From NCBI RefSeq assembly GCF_009208565.1, contig NZ_WFLK01000013.1, positions 124,001 to 188,000 of the forward strand: a DNA stretch of 64,000 nt, in the 5' to 3' direction. A model generated the notes under the pieces. The model had not been told where the DNA came from. It worked only from the letters and a program-made list of their open reading frames with translations, and ran no database searches. The translations under genes and the position numbers were made by a program. Each line of letters opens with the position of its first letter. The stretch's first letter is position 1. Source of the DNA: Janthinobacterium aquaticum (GTDB lineage: Bacteria; Pseudomonadota; Gammaproteobacteria; Burkholderiales; Burkholderiaceae_D). Shown here in pieces: positions 9,495 through 19,500 of the stretch.

Positions 9495-10301
9495 TCAGTC
9501 TGATGCGTCGTCTACGGCGTCGGCGTCCGGCGTGACCGTCACCACCTTGACGCCCGCCTGGCGCAGCATATTCAGTGCGCTCTCGGGGGCGCCGGTATCG
9601 GTAATCACGCACGACACGCGGTTCAGCCCGCACAGGATCAGCCCGGCCTTGCGTGCAAACTTGGAGCTGTCGACCAGCACGATCAGCTCTTCGGCCTGGC
9701 CGATCAGGCGCTTCTCGGCCTGGATCAGCAGCGGATCGGCTTCCATCAGGCCCAGCATCGACAGGCCGTAGACGCCCATGAACATCTTGCCCGCATAGTG
9801 GTGCTGGGTAATGTCGTTGTCGAACGGGCTGAGGATCACGTTCTGTTCGCGGTACACCTGGCCGCCGGGCAGGATGATCTCGTTTTCGCTCGAGGTCAGC
9901 AGGCGCTCGGCCATCAGAAAGGAATTGGTGAGGATTTTCAGGCGCGTCTCGGCCAGAAACTCCGCCATCATGAAGGTGGTGGTGCCGCCGTTGATAATGA
10001 TGGTCTCGCCTTCGCTGCACAGGCCCACGGCATGGCGCGCAATGGCGCGCTTGGCGCCAGCGCAGCTGGCCAGGTTGTTCTGGAACGTTTCACCCGACAG
10101 CGCAAACGCCGGCTTCTTGCCCGGCAGGTTCTCGGCGCCGCCCCGCGTGCGCAGCAGCATATTGCGCTCGGCCAGCCAGGCGATATCGCGCCGTACCGTG
10201 GCCGGCGAGGCATTGAGCCACTCGACCAGCTGTTCGACGCTGGCCGCATGATGCTCGGCGAGCAGCCGCAACAATCCCTTGCGGCGTTTGTGATTGACCA
10301 T
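9495..10301 (-). CDS. rhaR: DeoR-family transcriptional repressor of the rhamnose locus
   Basis: Predicted 268-residue sugar-phosphate-responsive repressor. The N terminus is a DeoR winged helix-turn-helix (residues 1-60: RRKGLLRLLAEHH, then SPATVRRDIAWLAERNMLLR with the usual RTRGG turn). The rest is the DeoRC sensor, which is isomerase-like and carries INGGTT (sugar-phosphate loop). The frame extends to 10337, but ATG at 10301 has an AGGAGA site 6-7 bases upstream and aligns with family starts. It is divergent from rhaD; the 305-base space between them carries duplicated dyads that are good operator candidates. Rhizobial rha loci use a DeoR-type regulator in the same position, whereas enterobacteria use AraC-type activators. 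Confidence 0.88.
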   Translation of the reverse strand: MVNHKRRKGLLRLLAEHHAASVEQLVEWLNASPATVRRDIAWLAERNMLLRTRGGAENLPGKKPAFALSGETFQNNLASCAGAKRAIARHAVGLCSEGETIIINGGTTTFMMAEFLAETRLKILTNSFLMAERLLTSSENEIILPGGQVYREQNVILSPFDNDITQHHYAGKMFMGVYGLSMLGLMEADPLLIQAEKRLIGQAEELIVLVDSSKFARKAGLILCGLNRVSCVITDTGAPESALNMLRQAGVKVVTVTPDADAVDDASD

Positions 10302-10417
10302 CTTGTCTCCTCTGGCCTGTCTCCGTCGCTGCCTCATCGGGTGGGCAGTCGATCTGTGGACCGGCTCTGTATCGGTGATTCAGGCTAAGCATTTGCTGCA
10401 ACGATGTCAATCAGCAA

Positions 10418-10440
10418 TCAATCAACTTGATGATTATTTG
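10418..10440. promoter_or_regulatory. Candidate RhaR operator 1
   Basis: First copy of the 23-base repeat, with core TCAATCAACTTGATGATT. The inner 18 bases match their own reverse complement at about 14 of 18 positions in the other copy. DeoR-type repressors commonly bind repeated sites and loop the DNA between them. Confidence 0.6.
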
Positions 10441-10467
10441 AATTCCAATCAGCCAAAAGGCCGGGTT

Positions 10468-10490
10468 TCAATCAACTTGATGATTGTTTG
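10468..10490. promoter_or_regulatory. Candidate RhaR operator 2
   Basis: Second copy, differing from the first at one base (G for A at the nineteenth position). It starts exactly 50 bases after copy 1, close to five helical turns, so both sites would face the same side of the DNA. It ends about 31 bases before the putative rhaD -35 element. Confidence 0.6.
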
Positions 10491-10521
10491 CGTTTCGCTC
10501 ACGATTTTGAGCGAAGTTGAA

Positions 10522-10550
10522 TTGACACTGATCGGTGACTGTTTTCTACT
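10522..10550 (+). promoter_or_regulatory. Possible sigma-70 promoter of rhaD-rhaI
   Basis: TTGACA at 10522-10527, a 17-base spacer, then TCTACT at 10545-10550 (4 of 6 to TATAAT). The perfect -35 and ideal spacing support it; the -10 is weak. It sits 57 bases upstream of the rhaD start. Confidence 0.4.
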
Positions 10551-10606
10551 GAGCGCAGAAGTCGCAGTGAAATCACATAAAGCCATAAAAATACCGGAGA
10601 CCAGTC

Positions 10607-12694
10607 ATGCAAGCAGAACCGATCCAGTCGCGCTGGGACGATGCCGTCGCAGCCACCTTAAGCGAACCCGAACTCCTGTTATACCGCTCGAACCTGCTCG
10701 GTTCGGATATGCGCATTACCAACTTTGGCGGTGGCAATACCTCCGCCAAGATCATGATGACCGACCCGCTCGACGGCCAGCAGGTCGAAGTGCTGTGGGT
10801 CAAGGGCTCCGGCGGCGACCTGGGCAGCATCAAGCTCGATGGCTTTTCCACGCTGTATATGGACAAGCTGCGCGCGCTGAAAAACCGCTATCGCGGCCTG
10901 GCGCTGGAAGACGAGATGGTGGCCTACCTGCCGCACTGCACGTTCAACCTGAACCCGCGCGCGGCCAGTATCGATACGCCCCTGCATGCCTATATCAAGC
11001 AGGCCCATGTCGACCATATGCACCCGGATGCGGTGATTGCGATTGCCGCCTGCGCCAACAGCAAGTCGCTGACGGCAAAAATTTTTGAAGGCGAACTGGG
11101 CTGGCTGCCATGGCAGCGCCCCGGCTACGACCTGGGCCTGAAACTCGAAGCGCTGTCGAGCGAACAGCCGCACCTGAAAGGCATTATCCTCGAAGGCCAT
11201 GGCCTGTTTACCTGGGGCGATACGGCCAAATCCTGCTATGAAACCACGCTGGCCATTATCCGCCGCGCCGACGACTGGCTCGCTGCCAACAGCCGCCAGC
11301 CGGCCTTTGGCGGCAGCCGCAGCGCACCATTGCCGGCAGAGGAGCGCACATCGATTGCCGCACGCCTGATGCCCCTGTTGCGCGGCAAGATCAGCCAGCA
11401 GGAATACAAGCTCGGCCACTTTGACGACAGCGCCGCAGTGCTCGAGTTTGTCTGCAGCGCCGACCTGCAGCCACTTGCTGCGCTCGGCACCTCCTGCCCC
11501 GACCATTTCCTGCGCACCAAGATCCGTCCGTTCGTGGTTGACTTCGATCCATTGAACCAGGATCTCGACAAGCTGGTAGCCGGCCTTGACGATGCGCTGG
11601 CCGCCTACCGCGCCGACTACACCGCCTACTACCAGCGCTGCAGGCACGACAACAGCCCGGCCGTGCGCGACGCCAACCCGATCATCTACCTGATCCCGGG
11701 CGTGGGCATGCTGAGCTTTGCCAAGGACAAGGCCACCGCCCGCATTGCCGGCGAGTTCTATGTCAACGCAATCAACGTGATGCGCGGCGCCAATGGCGTC
11801 GATACCTATGTCGGCCTGCCCGAGCAGGAAGCGTTCGATATCGAATACTGGCTGCTCGAAGAAGCCAAGCTGCAGCGCATGCCCAAACCGAAAAGCCTCG
11901 CTGGCCGCATTGCGCTGGTCACCGGCGGCGCCGGCGGCATTGGCCAGGCAGTAGCGCGCCAGCTGCTGCAGGAAGGCGCCTGCGTGATGCTGACCGATAT
12001 CGACAGCGAAGCGCTGGCACAGGCGAAAGAAGCGCTGCGCAAAGTGGCCGGCCCGGACAACCTGGCCACCGTGCGCGCCGACATTACCAGCGAAGAACAG
12101 GTGGAGACGATCCTGAACGCCTCGGCGCTGGCCTTTGGCGGTCTGGACCTGCTGGTGTCGAACGCCGGCATCGCTTCGTCGGCGCCGTTTGAAGAGACGT
12201 CGCTGGCGCTGTGGGAACGCAATCAGTCGATTCTGGTGACCGGCTACTTCCTGGCCAGCCGTGGCGCCTACCGCATGATGCAGCAGCAAAAGCTGGGCGG
12301 CAGCATGGTGTTTGTGGCCAGCAAAAATGGCCTGGTCGCCTCCGGTGGCGCCGCCGCCTACTGCACCGCCAAGGCGGCTGAAATCCATCTGGCGCGCTGC
12401 CTGGCGCTTGAAGGCGCCGCGCACGGCATCCGCGTCAATGTCGTCAATCCGGACGCCGTCATTCGCGGTTCGCGCATCTGGGACGGCAAGTGGAAGGAAG
12501 AGCGCGCCGCCTCCAACAAGATCGACAGCGACGATATCGAAGACTTCTACCGCCAGCGCAGCATGCTCAAACGCAGCGTGCTGCCGGAAGACATCTCGGA
12601 GGCCGTGTATTTCCTGCTCAGCGAAAAAGCGGGCAAGAGCACCGGCAATATCATCAACGTCGACGCCGGCAATGCGGCAGCGTTCACGCGATAA
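10607..12694 (+). CDS. rhaD: Bifunctional rhamnulose-1-phosphate aldolase / lactaldehyde dehydrogenase (SDR)
   Basis: A 695-residue fusion. The N-terminal half (to about residue 425) is a class II aldolase with the metal-site region HVDHMHPDAV; it should split L-rhamnulose 1-phosphate into dihydroxyacetone phosphate and L-lactaldehyde. The C-terminal part (from about 433) is a short-chain dehydrogenase with the nucleotide motif TGGAGGIGQ, the NAG motif LLVSNAGIAS and the catalytic pair Tyr585/Lys589 (AYCTAKAA). It probably oxidises the lactaldehyde to lactate with NAD. The same fusion occurs in the rhizobial rhaD and in related Bacillus proteins. It is the first gene of the plus-strand arm, 72 bases before rhaI, and probably cotranscribed with it. 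Confidence 0.9.
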   Translation: MQAEPIQSRWDDAVAATLSEPELLLYRSNLLGSDMRITNFGGGNTSAKIMMTDPLDGQQVEVLWVKGSGGDLGSIKLDGFSTLYMDKLRALKNRYRGLALEDEMVAYLPHCTFNLNPRAASIDTPLHAYIKQAHVDHMHPDAVIAIAACANSKSLTAKIFEGELGWLPWQRPGYDLGLKLEALSSEQPHLKGIILEGHGLFTWGDTAKSCYETTLAIIRRADDWLAANSRQPAFGGSRSAPLPAEERTSIAARLMPLLRGKISQQEYKLGHFDDSAAVLEFVCSADLQPLAALGTSCPDHFLRTKIRPFVVDFDPLNQDLDKLVAGLDDALAAYRADYTAYYQRCRHDNSPAVRDANPIIYLIPGVGMLSFAKDKATARIAGEFYVNAINVMRGANGVDTYVGLPEQEAFDIEYWLLEEAKLQRMPKPKSLAGRIALVTGGAGGIGQAVARQLLQEGACVMLTDIDSEALAQAKEALRKVAGPDNLATVRADITSEEQVETILNASALAFGGLDLLVSNAGIASSAPFEETSLALWERNQSILVTGYFLASRGAYRMMQQQKLGGSMVFVASKNGLVASGGAAAYCTAKAAEIHLARCLALEGAAHGIRVNVVNPDAVIRGSRIWDGKWKEERAASNKIDSDDIEDFYRQRSMLKRSVLPEDISEAVYFLLSEKAGKSTGNIINVDAGNAAAFTR

Positions 12695-12766
12695 TATTCA
12701 CGCAGCAAGTTCATAACGTACGGACGGCGCGACCATGAGCGCGCCGCCATTCCCAAGGAGACAACC

Positions 12767-14062
12767 ATGAGCACCATCATCGACAGCGGCCTGGTGGCCG
12801 AACACAACGCCAAACTGCGCAGCAACCTCGAGGCCGACTATGCGGCGCTGGGCGGCATGCTGGAGCGGCGCGGCCAGAATATCGAACAGCTGACCACACT
12901 GGCGCAAGGCTTTGCAGTGGCCGTACCGAGCTGGGGCGTGGGCACCGGCGGCACGCGTTTTGCGCGCTTTCCCGGCCCGGGCGAGCCGCGCAATATCTTT
13001 GAAAAAATGGATGACTGCGGCGTGATCCATCAGCTGACGGCCGCCACGCCGGGCGTCTCGCTGCACTTCCCGTGGGACAAGACCGATGACGTCGCTGCGC
13101 TGCGCGAAGCGGCCACGCGCCATGGGCTGTATTTCGACGCCGTCAATTCCAATACCTTCCAGGACCAGGCAGGCCAGGAACACAGCTACAAATTCGGCAG
13201 CCTGACGGCGGCCAGTGCGCAAGTGAGGGCGCAGGCGGTGCAGCACAATATCGACTGTATCGAGCTGGGCCATGCGCTGGGCTCGAAAGCGCTGACGGTA
13301 TGGGTCGGCGACGGCGCCAACTTCCCCGGCCAGCACAATCTGCGCGCCGTGCTGGAGCGTTACCTCGACAGCATGCGCGGCGTGGTCAGCGCTTTGCCAG
13401 CCGACTGGCAGGTGTTTATCGAGCACAAGCTGTTCGAGCCGGCCTTTTACGCTACCGCGATTGCCGACTGGGGCACCAGCTACGCGTGCGCCACCGAGCT
13501 GGGACCGCAGGCCAAATGCCTGGTCGACCTCGGTCACCATGCGCCGAACACGAATATCGAAATGATAGTGGCGCGCCTGGCGCAGTTCGGCAAGTTGGGC
13601 GGCTTCCATTTCAACGACAGCAAATACGGTGACGACGATCTCGACGCCGGCAGCATCAACCCGTTCCAGCTGTTCCTGGTGTTTAACGAGCTGGCCGATG
13701 CGGCCCTGCGCGAGGGCGAGGCGTTCAAGCCGGCCTATATGCTCGATCAGTCGCACAACGTGACGGACCCGATTGAAAGCCTGATGAGCAGCGCCATCGA
13801 AGTGCAGCGCGCCTATATCCAGTCGGCGCTGGTCGACCGCATCGCCCTGGCCCATCATCAGGAACAGCACGATGTGCTGCAGTCGGCGCAGGCGCTCAAA
13901 CAGGCGTTCCGCACTGACGTGGCGCCGATCCTGGCGATGGCGCGCCTGCGTTCGGGCGGCGCGATCGACCCGGTCGCGGCCTACCGCAGCAGCGGCTATC
14001 GCCGCCAGAAAGCCGAAGAACGTCCGGCGCGCGCAGGTGCCAGCGGTAGCGGTATCGTATAA
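12767..14062 (+). CDS. rhaI: L-rhamnose isomerase, Pseudomonas stutzeri type
   Basis: Converts L-rhamnose to L-rhamnulose, the first catabolic step. The 431-residue TIM-barrel protein resembles the broad-specificity L-rhamnose isomerase of Pseudomonas stutzeri, not the enterobacterial RhaA. Metal-ligand segments are visible: FIEHKLFEP (Glu), CLVDLGHHAPNTN (Asp, His), GFHFNDSKYGDDDLDAG (His, Asp cluster) and YMLDQSHNVTDP (Asp). ATG at 12767 follows a strong AAGGAG site. A long stem-loop after the stop (14093-14128) may end the rhaD-rhaI transcript. Confidence 0.92.
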   Translation: MSTIIDSGLVAEHNAKLRSNLEADYAALGGMLERRGQNIEQLTTLAQGFAVAVPSWGVGTGGTRFARFPGPGEPRNIFEKMDDCGVIHQLTAATPGVSLHFPWDKTDDVAALREAATRHGLYFDAVNSNTFQDQAGQEHSYKFGSLTAASAQVRAQAVQHNIDCIELGHALGSKALTVWVGDGANFPGQHNLRAVLERYLDSMRGVVSALPADWQVFIEHKLFEPAFYATAIADWGTSYACATELGPQAKCLVDLGHHAPNTNIEMIVARLAQFGKLGGFHFNDSKYGDDDLDAGSINPFQLFLVFNELADAALREGEAFKPAYMLDQSHNVTDPIESLMSSAIEVQRAYIQSALVDRIALAHHQEQHDVLQSAQALKQAFRTDVAPILAMARLRSGGAIDPVAAYRSSGYRRQKAEERPARAGASGSGIV

Positions 14063-14092
14063 GTTCGTGTAAGTTTTGGTGAGTTTCAAGCT

Positions 14093-14128
14093 GCAGCAGG
14101 TCAAGCGTGTGCGCGCTTGACCTGCTGC
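14093..14128 (+). terminator. Long perfect stem-loop after rhaI
   Basis: A 15-base perfect inverted repeat GCAGCAGGTCAAGCG / CGCTTGACCTGCTGC with a 6-base loop. No T run follows, so it is not a canonical intrinsic terminator. It may stabilise the 3' end or assist Rho-dependent termination between rhaI and the next gene. Confidence 0.5.
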
Positions 14129-14174
14129 GCCACTAATGAAACACTGCTGTCAGGCAAACCAACTTTCATGACAC

Positions 14175-16478
14175 ATGAGCCTGGCAAATCCTGCATCGTG
14201 GATGGAACCACCAACGCCGCCTGACGAAGCGCAGCGCATGGTCAGCCTGTGCGCACTCAATGTGCTCGACGGTCCGGCCGTGCCGGAACTGGACCGTATC
14301 ACGCGCCTGGCAGCGCGCCTGTTCCAGGTGCCGATCGCACTGGTGTCGCTGGTTGACAAGGAGCGCCAGTGGTTCATGTCGCGCGTGGGGCTGATGGCCA
14401 CCGAGACCGCGCGCAATATCTCGTTCTGCGGTCACGCCATCCTCGGGCAAGGCGCACTGGTGGTGGAAGACGCCTCGAAGGATCCGCGCTTTGCCGGCAA
14501 CCCGGTGGTGACCGGCGAGATGCACGTGCGCTTTTATGCGGGCCAGCCGATCCGCAGCCGCGCCGGCCATGCGCTGGGTACGGTCTGCCTGATCGACACC
14601 GCGCCGCGCCGCATGTCGGCCGACGACCTGCTGGCGCTGAACGACTTTGCGCAGATGGTCGAGCAGTATTTCCATGCCGCCGAGATCGACGCCGAAGCGC
14701 GCCGCTACCAGCAGCGCTATACGCGTTCCGAAGCCTTGCTCAACAATACTTTTGCCCAGGCTGCCGTCGGCATGGCGCTACTGTCGTTTGACGGCGCCTG
14801 GCTGCAGGTCAATCCACGCCTGTGCGAGATGCTCGGCTACAGCGAGCACGATCTGCTGCAGACAAGCTTTCAGCAGATCACCTATGCGGACGACCTGGCC
14901 GCAGACCTGGAGCAGGTGCAGCAATTATTGGCTGGCAAGATCGCCACCTACACCCTGGACAAGCGCTATCTGCACGCCAACGGCGCCATTATCTGGGGCG
15001 AACTGACGGTGTCGCTGCTGCGCGACCAGCATGGCCAGCCGCTGCATTTCCTGTCGGTGATTAACGATATCAACGAGCGCAAGCATGCGCAGGAAGCGCT
15101 GGCGCGCCTGCACGACGAACTGGAAAGCCGGGTCCGGTCGCGCACTGTCGAGCTGGAGTCGGCATTGCAGCAGCTGCAGCTGGCCAAGCGCGACGCCGAG
15201 GCCAATGCCGAGCGCTTTATCAGCGCGGCCGAGTCGCACCTGGACGCCTACACCCTGTTTTCCAGCGTGCGCGACGAGCGCGGCCAGGTGGTCGATTTCC
15301 GCTTTGCCTACGTCAATGAAGTGGCGCAGCGTTTCCTGGACCTGCCGCAGCAACGCATCGTGGGCCAGTTGCTGAGCACGACCATGCCGCAGCACATGGC
15401 GCCTGGCATGCTCGGCAAATTCATTCATACCGCCAATACCGGCGAGCCGCTGGCCGAGCAGTTTACGCTCGATGATGGCCAGGGCCATCTGCGCTGGATT
15501 TACCAGGAGGTGGTCAAGGTCGGCGACGGCATCAGCGCCAGCGCACGCGATATCAGCGAGCGCATCCGCGCCGAAGAGGCGCTGCGCCTGAAGGAGGCCA
15601 TGCTGCGCCAGCTGACCGATGCGATACCGGCGGTGGTCGCCTTTGTCGATGACCAGCAGCGCTACCGTTATTGCAACCTGGCCTATTTCCAGTCGTTTGA
15701 AGCGGCGCAGCAGCAAAAGCAGATTATCGGCCATACCGTGCGCGATTTTCTCGGCGACGCCATCTACGCGCCGCTGCGCGAGCATATCGAACTGGCGCTG
15801 CAGGGTGCCAGCGTGGCGTTCGACCATCGCCGCCTGAAGGACGGCCAGCCGTGCATGTTCCAGGTACATTATTTGCCACAGCGCGAGGCCGACGGCCAGG
15901 TCACCGGTTTTTATATTGTCGGCTGGGATGTAACGGAGCAGCGCCTGCGCGAAGATAACCTGCGCGACCGCGCCACCATCGATGAAATGAGCGGCCTGCC
16001 GAACCGTTCTGCCTTTATGGCGCTGCTCGAAGAGCGGCTGCTGCGCGCGCCGCCGTCAGGCGAGGGCGTGGCCGTGCTGTTTCTCGATATCGATTATTTC
16101 AAGCAGGTCAACGACTTGCACGGCCATGCGATAGGGGACGAACTGATCCGGGAATTTGCGCGCCGCGCGCGCGCCGCGGTGCGCAGTGCCGATGTGGTGG
16201 CGCGGCTTGGTGGCGATGAATTCGTGGTGCTGCTGCCGCAGGTCGCTTCCCGCGCCGACGCCGAACTGGTGGCCGAGAAAATCCTGCAGGCCATGCGCGA
16301 ACCGGCCATCCTGCAAACGCTGGTGTACCAGATATCGAGCAGCATCGGCGTGGCCTATGCTGCTGCCGGCGTCGCACCGCGCTACAGCGCCGCCGCCCTG
16401 CTGGCGCAGGCCGACGAGGCGCTGTATGCCGCCAAGGCGGGCGGGCGGGGGTGCTGGCGGGCCAGGGAGTTGAGCTGA
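14175..16478 (+). CDS. GAF-PAS-PAS-PAS-GGDEF diguanylate cyclase
   Basis: A 767-residue cytoplasmic sensor that should make cyclic di-GMP. Order: GAF domain (about 20-165, with the FCGHAI segment typical of this family), PAS (about 185-305), a short coiled linker, PAS (about 345-460), PAS (about 475-590) and a C-terminal GGDEF domain (about 605-760). The active-site motif RLGGDEF (677-683) is intact. An RSAD motif five residues before it fits the inhibitory I site, so product feedback is likely. No membrane segment or EAL domain is present. A later start at 14202 cannot be excluded because no strong ribosome site precedes either. The signal is unknown; it is a single gene, convergent with the peptidase-permease gene. 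Confidence 0.88.
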   Translation: MSLANPASWMEPPTPPDEAQRMVSLCALNVLDGPAVPELDRITRLAARLFQVPIALVSLVDKERQWFMSRVGLMATETARNISFCGHAILGQGALVVEDASKDPRFAGNPVVTGEMHVRFYAGQPIRSRAGHALGTVCLIDTAPRRMSADDLLALNDFAQMVEQYFHAAEIDAEARRYQQRYTRSEALLNNTFAQAAVGMALLSFDGAWLQVNPRLCEMLGYSEHDLLQTSFQQITYADDLAADLEQVQQLLAGKIATYTLDKRYLHANGAIIWGELTVSLLRDQHGQPLHFLSVINDINERKHAQEALARLHDELESRVRSRTVELESALQQLQLAKRDAEANAERFISAAESHLDAYTLFSSVRDERGQVVDFRFAYVNEVAQRFLDLPQQRIVGQLLSTTMPQHMAPGMLGKFIHTANTGEPLAEQFTLDDGQGHLRWIYQEVVKVGDGISASARDISERIRAEEALRLKEAMLRQLTDAIPAVVAFVDDQQRYRYCNLAYFQSFEAAQQQKQIIGHTVRDFLGDAIYAPLREHIELALQGASVAFDHRRLKDGQPCMFQVHYLPQREADGQVTGFYIVGWDVTEQRLREDNLRDRATIDEMSGLPNRSAFMALLEERLLRAPPSGEGVAVLFLDIDYFKQVNDLHGHAIGDELIREFARRARAAVRSADVVARLGGDEFVVLLPQVASRADAELVAEKILQAMREPAILQTLVYQISSSIGVAYAAAGVAPRYSAAALLAQADEALYAAKAGGRGCWRARELS

Positions 16479-16525
16479 TCGAGCTGATGCCGGGAATGCC
16501 AAAGCACCCCCGGCATGCCTGCAAG

Positions 16526-19500
16526 CTAGTTGATACTGACCTCCTTGCGGTTATCGCCTGACACCCGGTCGATCATCTTGTTGTAAGGATCGACGCCCAC
16601 TTCAAACGGCTGCTCCTTGACCGTGATGGTCACCACCGGATTGGCACCGTCGAGCTTGCGCTTGTCGGTAAACAGGACTTTTTCGTCCTTTTCCTTGCCG
16701 CCGGGCGGGCGCGAGAAGATGGCGATCTCGACCGGCTCATCGTAGACGCGCGGGCTTTCCTTGCCCTTGCCGTCAGACTCGAGCTTGGCCAGGTGCAGCT
16801 GCATCGTCACATCCCACTGGCCGTCGGCGCGCTTGACGGCCTTGGCCGAGGTCACGCGGTTGTCGTAGAAGACGATCTTTTCAAACAGGTCGGTAATCAG
16901 GTCCTGCTTGTCCTGCGGTGCTTCGGCGCGAATATAGCTTAGTAACTCCTGCGTGGTGGTAAATGGCGCCTGCTGGTAGCCTTTGTCTTGCAGGAAGCGC
17001 TTGAGCGCGCGGTTGACGGCCGCCTCGCCGATCTCGTCGCGCAGGCGATAGAAGATCAGGCTGCCTTTGCGGTAGTGGATATATTGCTGGTTTTCCACAC
17101 GCGCCAGCGGCAGTTCTTCGATCACTTCGCCACCGCGTCCGTTCAGGTAGCGGTCAAGCTCATAGCGCAGGAAGCGGCGCAGTTTTCCACGGCCGTATTC
17201 CTTCTCCATCACCATCAGCGCCGAGTATTGCGCCAGCGACTCCATCAGCATGCTGGCGCCCTGCACATTGGCGCCGATCACCTGGTGGCCCCACCACTGA
17301 TGCGCCATTTCATGCGCCGTCACGTAGTACACATAGTCCACGTCATCGTCCTTGCGCAGGTCGGCAATAAAGCCGATACCTTCCGAATACGGGATCGTAT
17401 TGGCAAACGACTGCGCAAAGCTCTGGTAGCCCGGAAACTCGAGGATACGCACCTGCTTGTGCTGGTAGGGCGTGAACTCGGTGGTGTAGTAGTCGAGCGA
17501 CTTCTGTACCGAACGGATCATGCGGTCGACGTTGTAGAGGTGCTTTTTATCGGCATAAATTTCGATCGGCACGCCATGCCAGTCGCCTTTTTTCACTTCC
17601 CAGCGCGCCGACAGATAGGCAAAGAACGGCATCATCGGCTGATCCATCTTGTACTGGTAATAGCGGCGGCCATTTTCTTCCCAGCTCTTCTGCAGATAGC
17701 CTGGCGCCAGCGCGATCTGGTCGCCGCTGGTCGACACGGTGGTATCGAAATGAATCCAGTCCGCTTCGTTGCCGAAGACCGTGTTGCCGTAGGCCGACTT
17801 GTCTTCCAGCTTGGCCATGCGCTGCGGTTCGCCCAGGCCGCGCTTGCGCCGTTCGTTGCGGTCTTGCAGTTCCATTTCCTTCTTGTAGCCGAAGTGCGGA
17901 AAATAGGCCATGTTGCTGAAGAAGGTGCCGTTCAGGTTGACTTCGTCGGGCTTGCCGTCGTTGGTAAAGCCCTGGTGCGTGACGGCAACCGTAAAGTCGA
18001 GCGGCAAGGTGGCGCCCGGCGCCAGCGGTTGGGCCAGCTTCAGGATGGAAAAGCCCAGGTCCTTGTCGTCCAGTTCCACCTTGTGCGCCGGCAGGTTCAG
18101 CCACTTGGTATCGAGGTCGGGATTGAGCTGGATGCGCAGCGTATCGAGGGCGGCCGCGGTCTTGTTCTGCAGCACATAGTGGCCACGGATCAGTACCTTG
18201 CGCTGGTCCGGATAAATATCGACCTTGGCCTCGATATCGGTGATTTTCGGCTGCGGCAGGTCCTTGTACTGGCGATACTGTTTTTCATAGCGCGCCAACT
18301 TGTCCATGCCGATATTGGCCGGCTCGTAGTCGTTGAGCACATTGGTGTTGTAATAGACCCAGCTGCCGGTGCCAGCCCAGGCCAGCAGCACCAGCGCCAG
18401 CGCGGCGCCGCTGCGGCCCTTCAGGCGCTGGCCAGCGAGCTGCATGCGGTTGCGCCAGCCGGTCGACAGGCCGCGCACCCAGAACGCCTGCGCCAGCATC
18501 AGCAGCGCCACCGTAAACAGGCTCCAGTACAGCGCAAACCAGCGCCAGCCGGTCAGGAAGTGGCCGTAGCCGTTCATGTCCGAATAAGCGATCGACGGCG
18601 TCGCGCCAAACGTGTACAGATTGTGCTCGAGGTGCATCAGCGGCATCACGGTCTGCAACACCATCAGCAGGATCACCAGCAGGTAGCCGACGAACTTGTT
18701 GTTGGAAAACACCTGCAGGGCGACTGCGCACAAACCCATCAGCACAAAGAAAAGCGAACTGAGCAATGTGCCTTGCAGGTACAACCCCAGCTCTACCGGC
18801 GCACCGCCCTTGACCAGCTGGAAGCCGATGGCGGCAAGTACGCCTACCAGCAGGTAGCCGGCAATCACGCCCAGCAGCGCCGTGCTCTTGGCCAGCAGCG
18901 GTACCCAGTCTGGCACCGGCATGGCGTCGCTGACGTCGGCGATCTTGACCTGGCGCTCCTTGAAGATCAGTTCGCCGGCATAGAAGCTGACGATAATGAT
19001 CAGCATGAAACTGAAGCTCTGGTTGATATGGTCGAGCATCAGATGCGTCATCGGATAGACGGCGGTGCCGAACAGCTTGCCGCCCAGGCTGCTCGACGAC
19101 AACAGGTTGATCACGCCAAACAGCAGCATCACCAGGAAGGGCACGCTCTTGAAGACGCCCACGGCGTCAAAGCGCAGGATCTGCCACCACTGGCGCCAGG
19201 CGCTGGCGGTGCTGAAATGCGGCGTAATGCGCGGCAGATGGAGCGGCGCCGTAAAAGTTGAGGCGGCTTGTACCTTGGCCTTGCCGAACAGGCGCTTGCC
19301 GGTGCCGGTGCGCTGCGGCTTGAACAGTACCACGGTAGCGGCAAACAGCACGGCGGTAACGCCCAGCCACAGCAGGCGATTGGCCAGCAGGAAGCTTTCG
19401 AAAGGCGGCAGGCTGGCGTTCGATTCGGCGGCAGTGAAATAGCGCGTCATGCGACCCATGGCGCGCAGGCCGAACGGGTCGATCAGCGCGGCGATCCATT

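Larger units (their letters stand above)
10302..10606. promoter_or_regulatory. Divergent rhaR / rhaD control region
   Basis: A 305-base AT-richer space between divergent start codons. It holds two near-identical 23-base direct repeats (10418-10440 and 10468-10490; core TCAATCAACTTGATGATT, then A or G, then TTTG) spaced exactly 50 bases start to start. Each repeat is itself an imperfect dyad. A further inverted repeat TTCGCTCA/TGAGCGAA (10494-10501 and 10508-10515, 6-base spacer) lies just downstream. It probably holds operators for RhaR and promoters for both directions. Confidence 0.7.

Noticed and set aside
16988..19261. 757-residue open frame on the plus strand
   Set aside because: Antisense shadow of the peptidase-permease; composition is His/Gln/Arg-rich with no domain pattern.
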